DNA of 8,052 nt from Bacteriovorax stolpii (GTDB lineage: Bacteria > Bdellovibrionota > Bacteriovoracia > Bacteriovoracales > Bacteriovoracaceae). Made by a program: the position numbers and the translations under genes. Numbering within the stretch: position 1 is the stretch's first letter; every line of letters starts with the position of its first letter. Shown in pieces: positions 1 through 5,917 of this stretch. The notes beneath the pieces are model-generated. The model did not search any database. It was not told the origin of the DNA and saw only the letters and a list, made by a program, of their open reading frames with translations. The DNA lies in the NCBI GenBank assembly GCA_945862475.1, contig CAMAYW010000096.1:1-8052 (forward strand), in the 5' to 3' direction.

Positions 1-1
1 A

Positions 2-370
2 GAAAGTGGAGGAGTAGATTTACAGCTCTTGGGGTTAGGTCTTAATGGTCACGTAGGATTTAATGAGCCAGGTTCTTTAAAAAATTCTAGAACGAGAGTG
101 ATCCCCTTAACAGAAGAGACTCTGAGAGCGAATCGAGATCAATTTACAGATAAAATTCCCTCCCATGCTCTGTCGATGGGGATTGGAACGATTCTTGAGA
201 GTAAAGAGCTCTTAATGTTAGTGACAGGAAAAGCCAAATCAGACGTCGTAAAATATATTCTGAATCATCATGATGATCCCAATTGTCCTGCGACTTACTT
301 AAAGAATCATCCTCATTTCACTTTAGTTTTAGATCCTGAGGCGGCATCTAAAATTAATTTAAACATCTGA
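2..370 (+). CDS. nagB: Glucosamine-6-phosphate deaminase, C-terminal half (5' end outside window)
   Basis: This reading frame is open from the window edge and gives 122 residues, roughly the C-terminal 45% of a normal NagB (about 240-266 aa). The cytoplasmic enzyme converts glucosamine-6-phosphate to fructose-6-phosphate and ammonia, the last step of amino-sugar catabolism. The diagnostic segment is VDLQLLGLGLNGHVGFNEPG near the fragment's start: the His (fragment residue 17) and Glu (22) match the E. coli catalytic H143 and E148. The position of E. coli D141 is Asn (15), a change I recall from many NagB proteins outside the enterics. The rest follows the family: SRTRVIPLT, ALSMGIGTIL, a LLMLVTGKAK strand and a typical end with HPHFTLVLDPEAAS. 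A TTG at 29 is internal, not the start. The last 58 bp overlap the convergent deacetylase gene. No terminator hairpin is seen just after the stop. Confidence 0.93.
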   Translation, partial: ESGGVDLQLLGLGLNGHVGFNEPGSLKNSRTRVIPLTEETLRANRDQFTDKIPSHALSMGIGTILESKELLMLVTGKAKSDVVKYILNHHDDPNCPATYLKNHPHFTLVLDPEAASKINLNI

Positions 371-1125
371 GCAATATTTGTTTCTGAAGAGAGAAAGGGC
401 CCTTCGAGTTTAAGATTTTGTATCTTACCTCGTTTAGAAAGTTGCAATTGATAGATCACTCCAAAGGCCATGGACTGTGCCTCCATTCCTTTTCCACTAA
501 TCATCTCAGAGCCTCGTCTCACGTTATCCATCATCCAGGCGGGAAGTCTTAGGTGATAGGGATTTCTTTCAATCTCACCCTTGTGTTTCATGAGAGCGTT
601 CATTTGAAGTTCAAGAACCTCTTGAGGAACTTCGATTAAAAGATTGGGTTTACTCATCTGGCCCCAGAACTCACTCCAAGCAACGAGGATCGTTTCTTTT
701 TTAAGTGATAACAAAACTTTCTTCGCTAATTCTGAAGTCTTGATATGAGTGGGATGAAAGTCTTTTGAATGAGGAGCGATAATCAGTTGTGGCTGATATT
801 TTTGAATAAGACTCTTTAATTCTTTTTCTTTGGTCTTCCAATTCTCATGAAGAATGATATTTTCCATATCGAGAACTTCGCAAGCTTCCTGAAGTTCCTG
901 CGCCCTCTTCTCTTGTCGCTCTTTTTTTGATCCAAGAGTCACGGCCACATTAATAATGTGAGCGTTATTCTCTCTCTGTAACCTTAACGCTAGAGATCCC
1001 ACAATACTTTCATCATCAGGATGTGGTGAAAGAATCATCACGGTAAACGGAGTCGAATTTTTTAAAATGATATTTGATGGTTTAAACAAAGAGGAGAAGG
1101 AGTTAAGGACATTGGTGAATTCCAT
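313..1125 (-). CDS. PIG-L/LmbE family sugar N-deacetylase
   Basis: A 270-aa protein of the PIG-L (LmbE) zinc-dependent deacetylase family, which removes the N-acetyl group from GlcNAc-containing substrates. Motif 1, SPHPDDES, lies at residues 33-40 (His35 and Asp38 expected zinc ligands, Asp37 catalytic base). Motif 2, HPTH, lies at 124-127 with His127 the third ligand. The region around 199-207 (MDNVRRGSE) resembles the LmbE domains that are fused to NagB in some Bacteroidetes. No signal peptide is seen, so it is probably cytoplasmic. The ATG at 1125 follows a Shine-Dalgarno-like AAGGTG close upstream, and there is no better alternative. Because it sits tail to tail with nagB, a role in amino-sugar turnover, for instance deacetylating GlcNAc or GlcNAc-6-P before NagB acts, is an attractive inference; other substrates such as GlcNAc-malate or a lipid-linked sugar are equally possible for the family. 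It lies downstream of manC on the same strand but after a 151-bp gap with its own promoter-like sequence. Confidence 0.9.
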   Translation of the reverse strand: MEFTNVLNSFSSLFKPSNIILKNSTPFTVMILSPHPDDESIVGSLALRLQRENNAHIINVAVTLGSKKERQEKRAQELQEACEVLDMENIILHENWKTKEKELKSLIQKYQPQLIIAPHSKDFHPTHIKTSELAKKVLLSLKKETILVAWSEFWGQMSKPNLLIEVPQEVLELQMNALMKHKGEIERNPYHLRLPAWMMDNVRRGSEMISGKGMEAQSMAFGVIYQLQLSKRGKIQNLKLEGPFLSSETNIAQMFKLILDAASGSKTKVK

Positions 1126-1137
1126 TTCACCTTAACC

Positions 1138-1203
1138 TTAAAATCTTGTAAGCGTTGTTACAACGTAACAAAACGCTATCAAGATCAATACTGATCTAAC
1201 CAT
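1138..1203 (-). CDS. Possible 21-aa hydrophobic small protein or leader peptide
   Basis: A 21-codon frame starts ATG at 1203 and ends TAA at 1138, only 12 nt before the deacetylase ATG, a spacing typical of operon partners. It is preceded by AGAGGG with GAGG five bases from the ATG, a reasonable ribosome binding site. The peptide begins MVRSVLILIAFCYVV and ends TTLTRF: a positively charged start, a run of about 15 hydrophobic residues, then Arg, resembling a one-pass small membrane protein. It covers both inverted repeats of the leader, so the DNA could be coding, structural RNA, or an operator instead. Frames this short occur by chance often, and I recognise no family. Conservation of the peptide in relatives would decide. 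Confidence 0.3.
   Translation of the reverse strand: MVRSVLILIAFCYVVTTLTRF
1151..1177 (-). repeat. Long imperfect inverted repeat (hairpin) in the deacetylase leader
   Basis: Arms AGCGTT (1151-1156) plus GTTAC (1157-1161) pair with GTAAC (1165-1169) plus AACGCT (1172-1177), giving 11 base pairs with a 3-nt loop and a 2-nt AA bulge on one side. A second nested option, CGTTG with CAACG, overlaps it. On the minus strand it ends 25 nt before the deacetylase ATG and is not followed by a T-tract, so it is unlikely to be a terminator. It could be an RNA hairpin in the leader or a protein-binding site. It also lies inside the possible small ORF. Confidence 0.5.
1182..1197. repeat. 16-bp inverted repeat, operator-like
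   Basis: AGATCA and TGATCT are perfect 6-bp arms separated by four bases (ATAC on the plus strand). The size and symmetry suit a dimeric regulator binding site just downstream of the predicted start point, or a short RNA hairpin. It lies 5 bp from the longer inverted repeat. No matching regulator is encoded in the window. Confidence 0.4.
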
Positions 1204-1224
1204 GAGGCCCTCTGTGTATGTTCT

Positions 1225-1253
1225 CTTTTAAACATAACAATTTTTAAGGTCAA
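1225..1253 (-). promoter_or_regulatory. Candidate sigma70-type promoter for the small ORF and deacetylase
   Basis: Read on the minus strand, TTGACC (1253-1248) is followed after exactly 17 bp by TAAAAG (1230-1225), matching five of six and four of six consensus bases. Transcription would start near 1218, about 15 nt before the small-ORF ATG and about 93 nt before the deacetylase ATG. It lies just past the manC stop, so the deacetylase gene could be transcribed independently of manC. Prediction by eye only. Confidence 0.4.
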
Positions 1254-1276
1254 TCGTCTACATGCCTAAAATTCAA

Positions 1277-2650
1277 TTAGTTACGCTTATAATCATCTTG
1301 GAGACGCACAATGTCATCCTCTCCGAGATAGCTTCCCACCTGTGCTTCAATGATAACAAGGTTTTCTTTTCCAAAATTAGCGAGGCGATGCTTGGCCTCT
1401 TTGGGAATGTAAGTTGATTCATTCGCCTTAAGATCAAATGTGTTTTCTCCTACAGTCACTGTGGCAACTCCACTCACAACAATCCAATGCTCAGAACGAT
1501 GATGATGAAATTGAAGAGAGAGCTTTGCCCCAGGACGAACAGTAATTTGTTTTACTTTATAGCCGGAATTTTCTTCTAGAATTGTATAAGTTCCCCAGGG
1601 ACGGTGGGCCGTCATGTGAACATTCGCCATTTCTGGATTTAATTTTTTTACTTCTGCCACGAGCTCTTTTACTTTTTGAGTGGAGCCTTTTTTTGAAATC
1701 ACAATAGCATCCCTCGTATCAACGATCATGAGATCTTCAACATCAATCGTGGAGATGAGCCTATCTTCAGAAATAATAAGATTATTTTTTGAGCCAATGT
1801 GAATAGTATTTTTTGAAAGGGTATTTCCTTCCTTATCCTTTGGAAGTGTTTCATACAAAGAATCAAAAGAACCGAGATCACTCCATCCAATATCCGCTGG
1901 AACCACATTCACTTTTTGAGATTTTTCCATAACGGCGTAATCGATACTCTCAGAACGAATCGTTTTCATATCTTCTAGAAGGAGACGAACGGCTTGATCT
2001 TTACGTGCGTGTTCATAAGCATGAAGACTTGTTTCATAAATATCAGGAGCATGGGTTTTAAGCTCTTCAAGAAAAACTTTTGCTTTAAAGCAAAACATCC
2101 CAGAATTCCAAAAATAATTTCCTGCTTTAAGATATCCCTCTGCTGTTTTCGTATCTGGTTTTTCTTTAAAGGATTTCACTTCGATACCATTTGCCTCAAT
2201 ATATCCGTATCCCGTTTCAGGATATGAGGGCTTAATTCCAAAAGTCACAAGACGATCTTTTTCGGCGAGCTCCTTCGCTTTTTTTACAGCTAACTCGTAA
2301 TCCGTTTGTTTATGAATTAAATGATCAGAGGGAACAACGAGAAGAATGTCATCTGGTTTCGCGTGAAAAGCGGCCATCGCAATGGCAGGTGCGGTATTTC
2401 GACCAGTGGGTTCTAGAATGAAGCTTTTATTCAGTGGAAGTTTAAGTTCTTCCATTTGATCGAGACCCATGAAGTATTGTTCTTGATTAATAACGACTGT
2501 GAAAGAATGGGAAAGAGAAGTGTTTCTTGTCACCGTTTTTTGAAAAAGGGATTCATTCTCAAAAAGTTTTACAAACTGCTTAGGGTAAAGGCTTCTAGAA
2601 ATGGGCCAAAGGCGCGTGCCAGAACCACCGCAAAGGATGACGATATGCAT
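1277..2650 (-). CDS. manC: Mannose-1-phosphate guanylyltransferase / mannose-6-phosphate isomerase (type II, bifunctional)
   Basis: A 457-aa protein with the two-domain plan of the ManC/AlgA/CpsB family, slightly shorter than the usual 470-480 aa. The nucleotidyltransferase domain (about 1-330) starts with GGSGTRLWPISR (8-19) and holds EPTGRNTAPA (80-89), PSDH (107-110), GYGYIE (147-152), FKEKPD (161-166), YFWNSGMF (179-186) and IGWSDLGS (254-261). The C-terminal cupin isomerase domain (about 345-457) has PWGTYTILEE (351-360) and the metal-binding QFHHHRSEHW (380-389). It makes GDP-mannose from GTP and mannose-1-P, and interconverts fructose-6-P and mannose-6-P, supplying mannose or derived sugars for O-antigen, capsule or exopolysaccharide. 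The ATG at 2650 follows AGGAGA at good spacing. mgtE ends 43 nt upstream with no terminator between, suggesting co-transcription. No glycosyltransferase or other GDP-sugar gene is present in the window, so the end glycan is unknown. Confidence 0.95.
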   Translation of the reverse strand: MHIVILCGGSGTRLWPISRSLYPKQFVKLFENESLFQKTVTRNTSLSHSFTVVINQEQYFMGLDQMEELKLPLNKSFILEPTGRNTAPAIAMAAFHAKPDDILLVVPSDHLIHKQTDYELAVKKAKELAEKDRLVTFGIKPSYPETGYGYIEANGIEVKSFKEKPDTKTAEGYLKAGNYFWNSGMFCFKAKVFLEELKTHAPDIYETSLHAYEHARKDQAVRLLLEDMKTIRSESIDYAVMEKSQKVNVVPADIGWSDLGSFDSLYETLPKDKEGNTLSKNTIHIGSKNNLIISEDRLISTIDVEDLMIVDTRDAIVISKKGSTQKVKELVAEVKKLNPEMANVHMTAHRPWGTYTILEENSGYKVKQITVRPGAKLSLQFHHHRSEHWIVVSGVATVTVGENTFDLKANESTYIPKEAKHRLANFGKENLVIIEAQVGSYLGEDDIVRLQDDYKRN

Positions 2651-2693
2651 AGTTTTCTCCTAAATAGAAAACATCATAGCTCTTCAGATTGAA

Positions 2694-4094
2694 TTAGGAA
2701 ATACCAAGAGTATGAGAAGCAATTGTAAAATAAATGAGAAGCCCCGTGATATCCACAATCGTCGTGATCGCTGGACTCGCGACGACTGCAGGGTCACCCC
2801 CTAAGCGTCTCACAACAAGGGGAAGGGCCGCTCCAATAACGGCAGACGAGACGACCTGAACAGCAATAGCAACGGAAATAATGATCGCCACATACTCCAT
2901 ACTAAATCCGCTAGGAAGCATTGAGTGAAAAGAGAGAAAGGCAATTTTTAAATAAGTAAGTAGTGCCACACAAAGAGAGAGCATGAGAGAAATTTTCATT
3001 TCCTTATAAACAATTTTGAGCCACTCTTCATCATTGATTTCTCCAAGAGAGAGGGCGCGAATCACCACCGTCGCGGCTTGAGCTCCCGTATTTCCGCCGG
3101 TCGCGGCCATCATCGGCATGTACATCGCAAGGATAATAAATTGCTCCAAGACACCTTGATACTCATTAATAATCATGCCGGAGATGATTCCAATCGCCGC
3201 AAGTGAAACGAGCCAAACAACACGCTTTTTAAAGTGATGAAACGAAGACGTTGCCATGTACTCTTCATCATTCGCAGACGGCATGATCCCCATGAGTTTT
3301 TCGATGTCTTCCGTATTTTCTTTCTGGATAATATCAATGGCTTCTTCGTGGGAAACAATTCCTACAAGCTGATTAAGTGAATTTAAAACAGGAATAGCGA
3401 CAAGGTCATACTTTTCAATTTTTTGTGCCACAGACTCTCGGTCTTCATTCACTTCGGCGTAGACAAAAAATTCATTAAGCATCTCTAGAACTTTGTCTTT
3501 TGGGTCATGCATGACGAGATCTTTAAGAGTGACTAGACCCTTCATCACCATGGAGTGATCGACCACATAGATGTAGTAGATCATGTCTTTTGAGGGAGCA
3601 TCTTTTCTAATCTTCGCAAGCGCTTCTGAAGCGGTCATATCAGCAAAGATCGTGGCAAAATCCGTCGTCATCGTACCACCAGCAGTTTCTGGTGGGTAAG
3701 CTGAAAGAATAATAACGTCTTCTCGAACTTTTTTATCTAAGTAGGGAAGAAGTTCAATTTGTTCTTCTTTCGTGAGTTCCTGGTACAAATCTGCTCGAAT
3801 GTCTGAGAACATCTGGCCAAAGACACTAGCAAATGTTCTGCGATCGACAGAATGAAAAAATTTAAGTTGAAGGTCTATGGAGAAGTCAGAAAAAATTCGG
3901 CCTTGGTCTTCTGGATCTAATTTTTTTAGATACTGAAGAATTTCTTCGATGGGACGCTCTTCCATGAACTCAGCAACATCCATCGTTGGAAGTTCTTCAA
4001 ACATCTCCACGAGTTCAGCTGTCTTTCCTTTCTCGGAAAGATCTTGCAGGAGATCTTGGTTTTCTGGTTCTTGGTTTTCGTTATTTTCTTCCAT
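2694..4094 (-). CDS. mgtE: MgtE-type magnesium transporter/channel with CBS domains
   Basis: Inner-membrane Mg2+ channel family (SLC41-related). With the start chosen here it is 466 aa (usual about 450). Residues about 15-115 form the acidic superhelical MgtE N domain. Residues about 136-258 form a CBS pair, opened by PPETAGGTMT (134-143), which senses cytosolic Mg2+ and closes the pore. Five hydrophobic segments follow from about 292 to the end. Pore signatures are GGNTGAQ (333-339), followed by VVIRALSLGEI, and DPAVVAS plus VDITGLLIY, where Asp448 corresponds to the conserved pore Asp of Thermus MgtE. Start: an ATG at 4145 would add 17 residues of unremarkable sequence, but it has no Shine-Dalgarno sequence, whereas the ATG at 4094 has AAGAG five bases upstream and begins directly in the acidic, Asn/Glu-rich lead-in to the N domain. 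I therefore favour 4094 with moderate certainty. manC follows after 43 nt. No M-box-like leader can be recognised upstream. Confidence 0.93.
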   Translation of the reverse strand: MEENNENQEPENQDLLQDLSEKGKTAELVEMFEELPTMDVAEFMEERPIEEILQYLKKLDPEDQGRIFSDFSIDLQLKFFHSVDRRTFASVFGQMFSDIRADLYQELTKEEQIELLPYLDKKVREDVIILSAYPPETAGGTMTTDFATIFADMTASEALAKIRKDAPSKDMIYYIYVVDHSMVMKGLVTLKDLVMHDPKDKVLEMLNEFFVYAEVNEDRESVAQKIEKYDLVAIPVLNSLNQLVGIVSHEEAIDIIQKENTEDIEKLMGIMPSANDEEYMATSSFHHFKKRVVWLVSLAAIGIISGMIINEYQGVLEQFIILAMYMPMMAATGGNTGAQAATVVIRALSLGEINDEEWLKIVYKEMKISLMLSLCVALLTYLKIAFLSFHSMLPSGFSMEYVAIIISVAIAVQVVSSAVIGAALPLVVRRLGGDPAVVASPAITTIVDITGLLIYFTIASHTLGIS

Positions 4095-4162
4095 CACTAC
4101 TCTTATCGCTTTCTTAAAGCATACATGAGGGCCAAGATTTTCCATAGGTTAAAGAGGTAGGA

Positions 4163-4249
4163 ATGAAATGCCGGACACTTCTAGTCTGGTATTGCAAAAA
4201 AAGTTCTTACACTATCACTCGATTTGTTTACTTAAAGCGTAGGATTTGA
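4163..4249 (+). other. Weak candidate 28-codon basic small ORF upstream of the carboxypeptidase
   Basis: An ATG at 4163 is preceded by GAGG at 5-nt spacing (within AAAGAGGTAGGA) and opens a frame of 28 codons ending TGA at 4249, 34 nt before the carboxypeptidase ATG. The peptide has eight Lys/Arg and no acidic residue, and begins MKCRTLLVWYCKK. It fills most of the mgtE-carboxypeptidase divergent gap. It is unrecognised and may be chance; the same interval must hold promoters for both flanking genes, neither of which is clear by eye. Confidence 0.15.
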
Positions 4250-4283
4250 TTTTCTCATAGGTACATTTGCAAAGGAGTGTGGA

Positions 4284-5627
4284 ATGTTTAACTGGAAAGG
4301 AATCCTGTTTGTCATCGCGATGATTTCAGGTTCAGCGTTTGCTGCAGAGTCGATGATCGTAAGATTTGATCTTACCGATTCCATGAAAAAGTATCTTAAA
4401 GAGAATGAGTTCGACATTACGGGTGTGAACTATAAAACGATGGAGATTGAAGCCCTTCTGAATGAAGAGGAGCTCTCTCAAATCCAATCCCAGAAAACGA
4501 CCATCAAGTTTTCTTTTCCTCAAAACCTCCTTGCGGGCCCAGACAGCCGTTATAAAAATCCTGATGAAATCTTAGATTTTGTTAATCGCATTCATGCTCA
4601 GTATCCAGACATCACAGAAGTGAAGGTTATTGGTAAAACAATTGAAGGCAGAGAAATTCATGCGATTAAAATTTCTGATAATGCTAAGAGAGACGAGAAA
4701 GAACCAGTCTTCCTTGTAAATGCTATGCACCACGCTCGCGAAGTCATGACTCCGGAAATTACGACAGACATGATTGAATACCTCACGACAAATTACGAGA
4801 AGGATCCTGAAGTTACGAACTGGATAAAGAGCACAGAGATCTGGGTTATTCCTATGTTTAACCTCGATGGAAATAATAAAATGTGGAATGAAGATTCTAT
4901 GTGGAGAAAAAACACAAGAAATGGCCACGGCGTAGATATTAACCGTAACTACCCAGCTGGATGGAATTCTTGTAACGGTTCGAGTGCTTCAACTTCTGCT
5001 CAAGACTATCGAGGAACGGCTCCTGCTTCTGAGCCAGAAACTCAAGCGATGATGAATTTTGTGGCTTCAATTAAACCTGTCTTTAATATTTCTTATCACT
5101 CTTACTCTGAAATCGTGATTTACCCATATGGATGTCGCCCAAGAAGAACTCCAGCTGAAGAAGCTGTTGAGACGATTGGAGCAGAGATCGGGAAGAAGCT
5201 TGATTATAAACCGGGAACGGCTTGGCAACTTCTTTACAATGCTGATGGTGGAGATATCGACTGGATGTACACTGAGCACCAAGTGATTCCTTACGTGATT
5301 GAAGTCAATAGCACTTGGGATGGTTTTCACCCTGACTACTCAAAAATGAGAGATAAAACTGTTCTTCGTAACCGTGCTGGTTGGATGCATCTCTTGAATA
5401 GACTTCAAGGTCCAAGTCTTCAAGGTAAAGTGGCGATTGAAGAATTCAATCTCATCAAAATTTCGAAGGCCGGAGAAACAAAGGTTGCTCAGACTTACAA
5501 AATTAATCCAGATGGAAGTTACTACGTTATCTTAAATCCAGGGAAGTACGACGTTACTTTTGAGGGATCCAAAATTCAGAAGTTTCCTTCAGTGGAGATT
5601 ACGAGTAAAAAAACGTTAAAGTTTTAA
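4284..5627 (+). CDS. Secreted zinc carboxypeptidase, peptidase family M14
   Basis: A 447-aa metallocarboxypeptidase that removes C-terminal amino acids from peptides outside the cytoplasm. Residues 1-20 are a Sec signal peptide, with likely cleavage after SAFA. Residues about 21-85 resemble the inhibitory M14 propeptide. The catalytic domain spans about 90-375: zinc ligands His150 and Glu153 (HHARE), third ligand His272 (SYHSYSE), substrate-binding NRNYP (220-224) and the catalytic Glu340 (PYVIEVN). Tyr318 aligns with CPA Tyr248. At the specificity pocket the sequence is GGDIDW (322-327), so the CPA Ile255 position is Ile325 (carboxypeptidase-A-like), but the preceding residue is Asp324 where CPA and CPB have Ser. 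Residues about 379-447 look like a small beta-sandwich (CarbopepD_reg-like) appendage. AAGGAG lies 6 nt before the ATG, a strong ribosome binding site. The stop overlaps that of the convergent ferredoxin gene, and a strong terminator follows. A digestive role for a predatory or proteolytic bacterium fits but is inference. Confidence 0.95.
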   Translation: MFNWKGILFVIAMISGSAFAAESMIVRFDLTDSMKKYLKENEFDITGVNYKTMEIEALLNEEELSQIQSQKTTIKFSFPQNLLAGPDSRYKNPDEILDFVNRIHAQYPDITEVKVIGKTIEGREIHAIKISDNAKRDEKEPVFLVNAMHHAREVMTPEITTDMIEYLTTNYEKDPEVTNWIKSTEIWVIPMFNLDGNNKMWNEDSMWRKNTRNGHGVDINRNYPAGWNSCNGSSASTSAQDYRGTAPASEPETQAMMNFVASIKPVFNISYHSYSEIVIYPYGCRPRRTPAEEAVETIGAEIGKKLDYKPGTAWQLLYNADGGDIDWMYTEHQVIPYVIEVNSTWDGFHPDYSKMRDKTVLRNRAGWMHLLNRLQGPSLQGKVAIEEFNLIKISKAGETKVAQTYKINPDGSYYVILNPGKYDVTFEGSKIQKFPSVEITSKKTLKF

Positions 5628-5917
5628 ACTTTTGAAAGGGCCTCTCTGAGGCCCTTTTTTATTTCTTCTTCGTCACTCAATGTCGCCTCAAGTATGAATT
5701 TCTTTTCTGGATAACAAGAGATCGCAATTCCTTCAGAGCACTTTCCAAGGCAACCGCCACGAACCACTTTGATGTCCTGAGGATATTCTTTTTTTGCCCA
5801 AGCCTTTAGGTTATCCGTGAGCTCTTTTGCTCCACGCTCATAGCAGCTCTCGCCACCATCTCGTTTAAAATTACAAACGTAGATTTCTAATTTTGAATTC
5901 ATCATTTCATTTTTCAT
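5624..5917 (-). CDS. [2Fe-2S] ferredoxin-like protein, thioredoxin fold
   Basis: A 97-aa cytoplasmic protein with the pattern of thioredoxin-like (2Fe-2S) ferredoxins: Cys15 (EIYVCNF), Cys25 (GESCYERG), and Cys56 and Cys60 in RGGCLGKCSEGI, the expected four cluster ligands, plus a spare Cys68. The usual Gly-Pro after the fourth ligand is Gly-Ile here, while the following YPE is typical. The family carries one electron or acts as a cluster-binding adaptor; partners are generally unknown. Its ATG (5917) overlaps the phoX stop as ATGA, and AAGGA lies five bases upstream inside phoX, so translation is coupled to phoX. Its 3' end encodes the terminator of the carboxypeptidase, and its stop shares the bases TTAA with that gene's stop. 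Family assignment is firm; the physiological partner is unknown. Confidence 0.88.
   Translation of the reverse strand: MKNEMMNSKLEIYVCNFKRDGGESCYERGAKELTDNLKAWAKKEYPQDIKVVRGGCLGKCSEGIAISCYPEKKFILEATLSDEEEIKKGLREALSKV
5635..5660 (+). terminator. Intrinsic terminator of the carboxypeptidase gene, inside the opposing CDS
   Basis: A perfect 10-bp stem, AAAGGGCCTC (5635-5644) with GAGGCCCTTT (5648-5657), has a TCT loop and runs into a six-base T-tract (5655-5660). It begins 7 nt after the carboxypeptidase stop. On the opposite strand the same bases encode the last residues of the ferredoxin-like protein. Read on the minus strand the hairpin has the A-tract in front and only TTTC after it, so it should act mainly for plus-strand transcription. 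Confidence 0.92.

Noticed and set aside
29..370. NagB starting at the TTG at position 29
   Set aside because: The frame is open to the window edge and the residues before the TTG (ESGGVDLQL) are family-conserved, so the TTG is internal and the gene is truncated by the window.
395..404. AAGGGCCCTT palindrome after the nagB stop as its terminator
   Set aside because: It is a perfect palindrome with no loop and no T-tract, inside the deacetylase CDS; it cannot form a terminator hairpin.
1994..2692. Plus-strand open frames (1994-2227 and 2456-2692) opposite manC
   Set aside because: Both are antisense to well-conserved ManC sequence; compositions rich in Phe/Ile/Cys or Arg/Lys are typical of shadow frames.
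4171..4189. Hairpin CCGGAC/GTCTGG upstream of the carboxypeptidase as a terminator
   Set aside because: The stem is only 6 bp with a G-T pair, and no T-tract follows on either strand.
4192..4218. TTGCAA...TATCAC as the carboxypeptidase promoter
   Set aside because: Spacing is only 15 bp and both boxes are weak; nothing else supports it.
4095..4283. M-box (ykoK) magnesium riboswitch ahead of mgtE
   Set aside because: The space is small and I could not identify the conserved M-box helices or an expression platform on the minus strand.
4572..4928. 118-codon open frame antisense to the carboxypeptidase
   Set aside because: It lies wholly opposite the conserved catalytic domain, has no recognisable domain, and is what the opposite strand of a biased coding region often gives.
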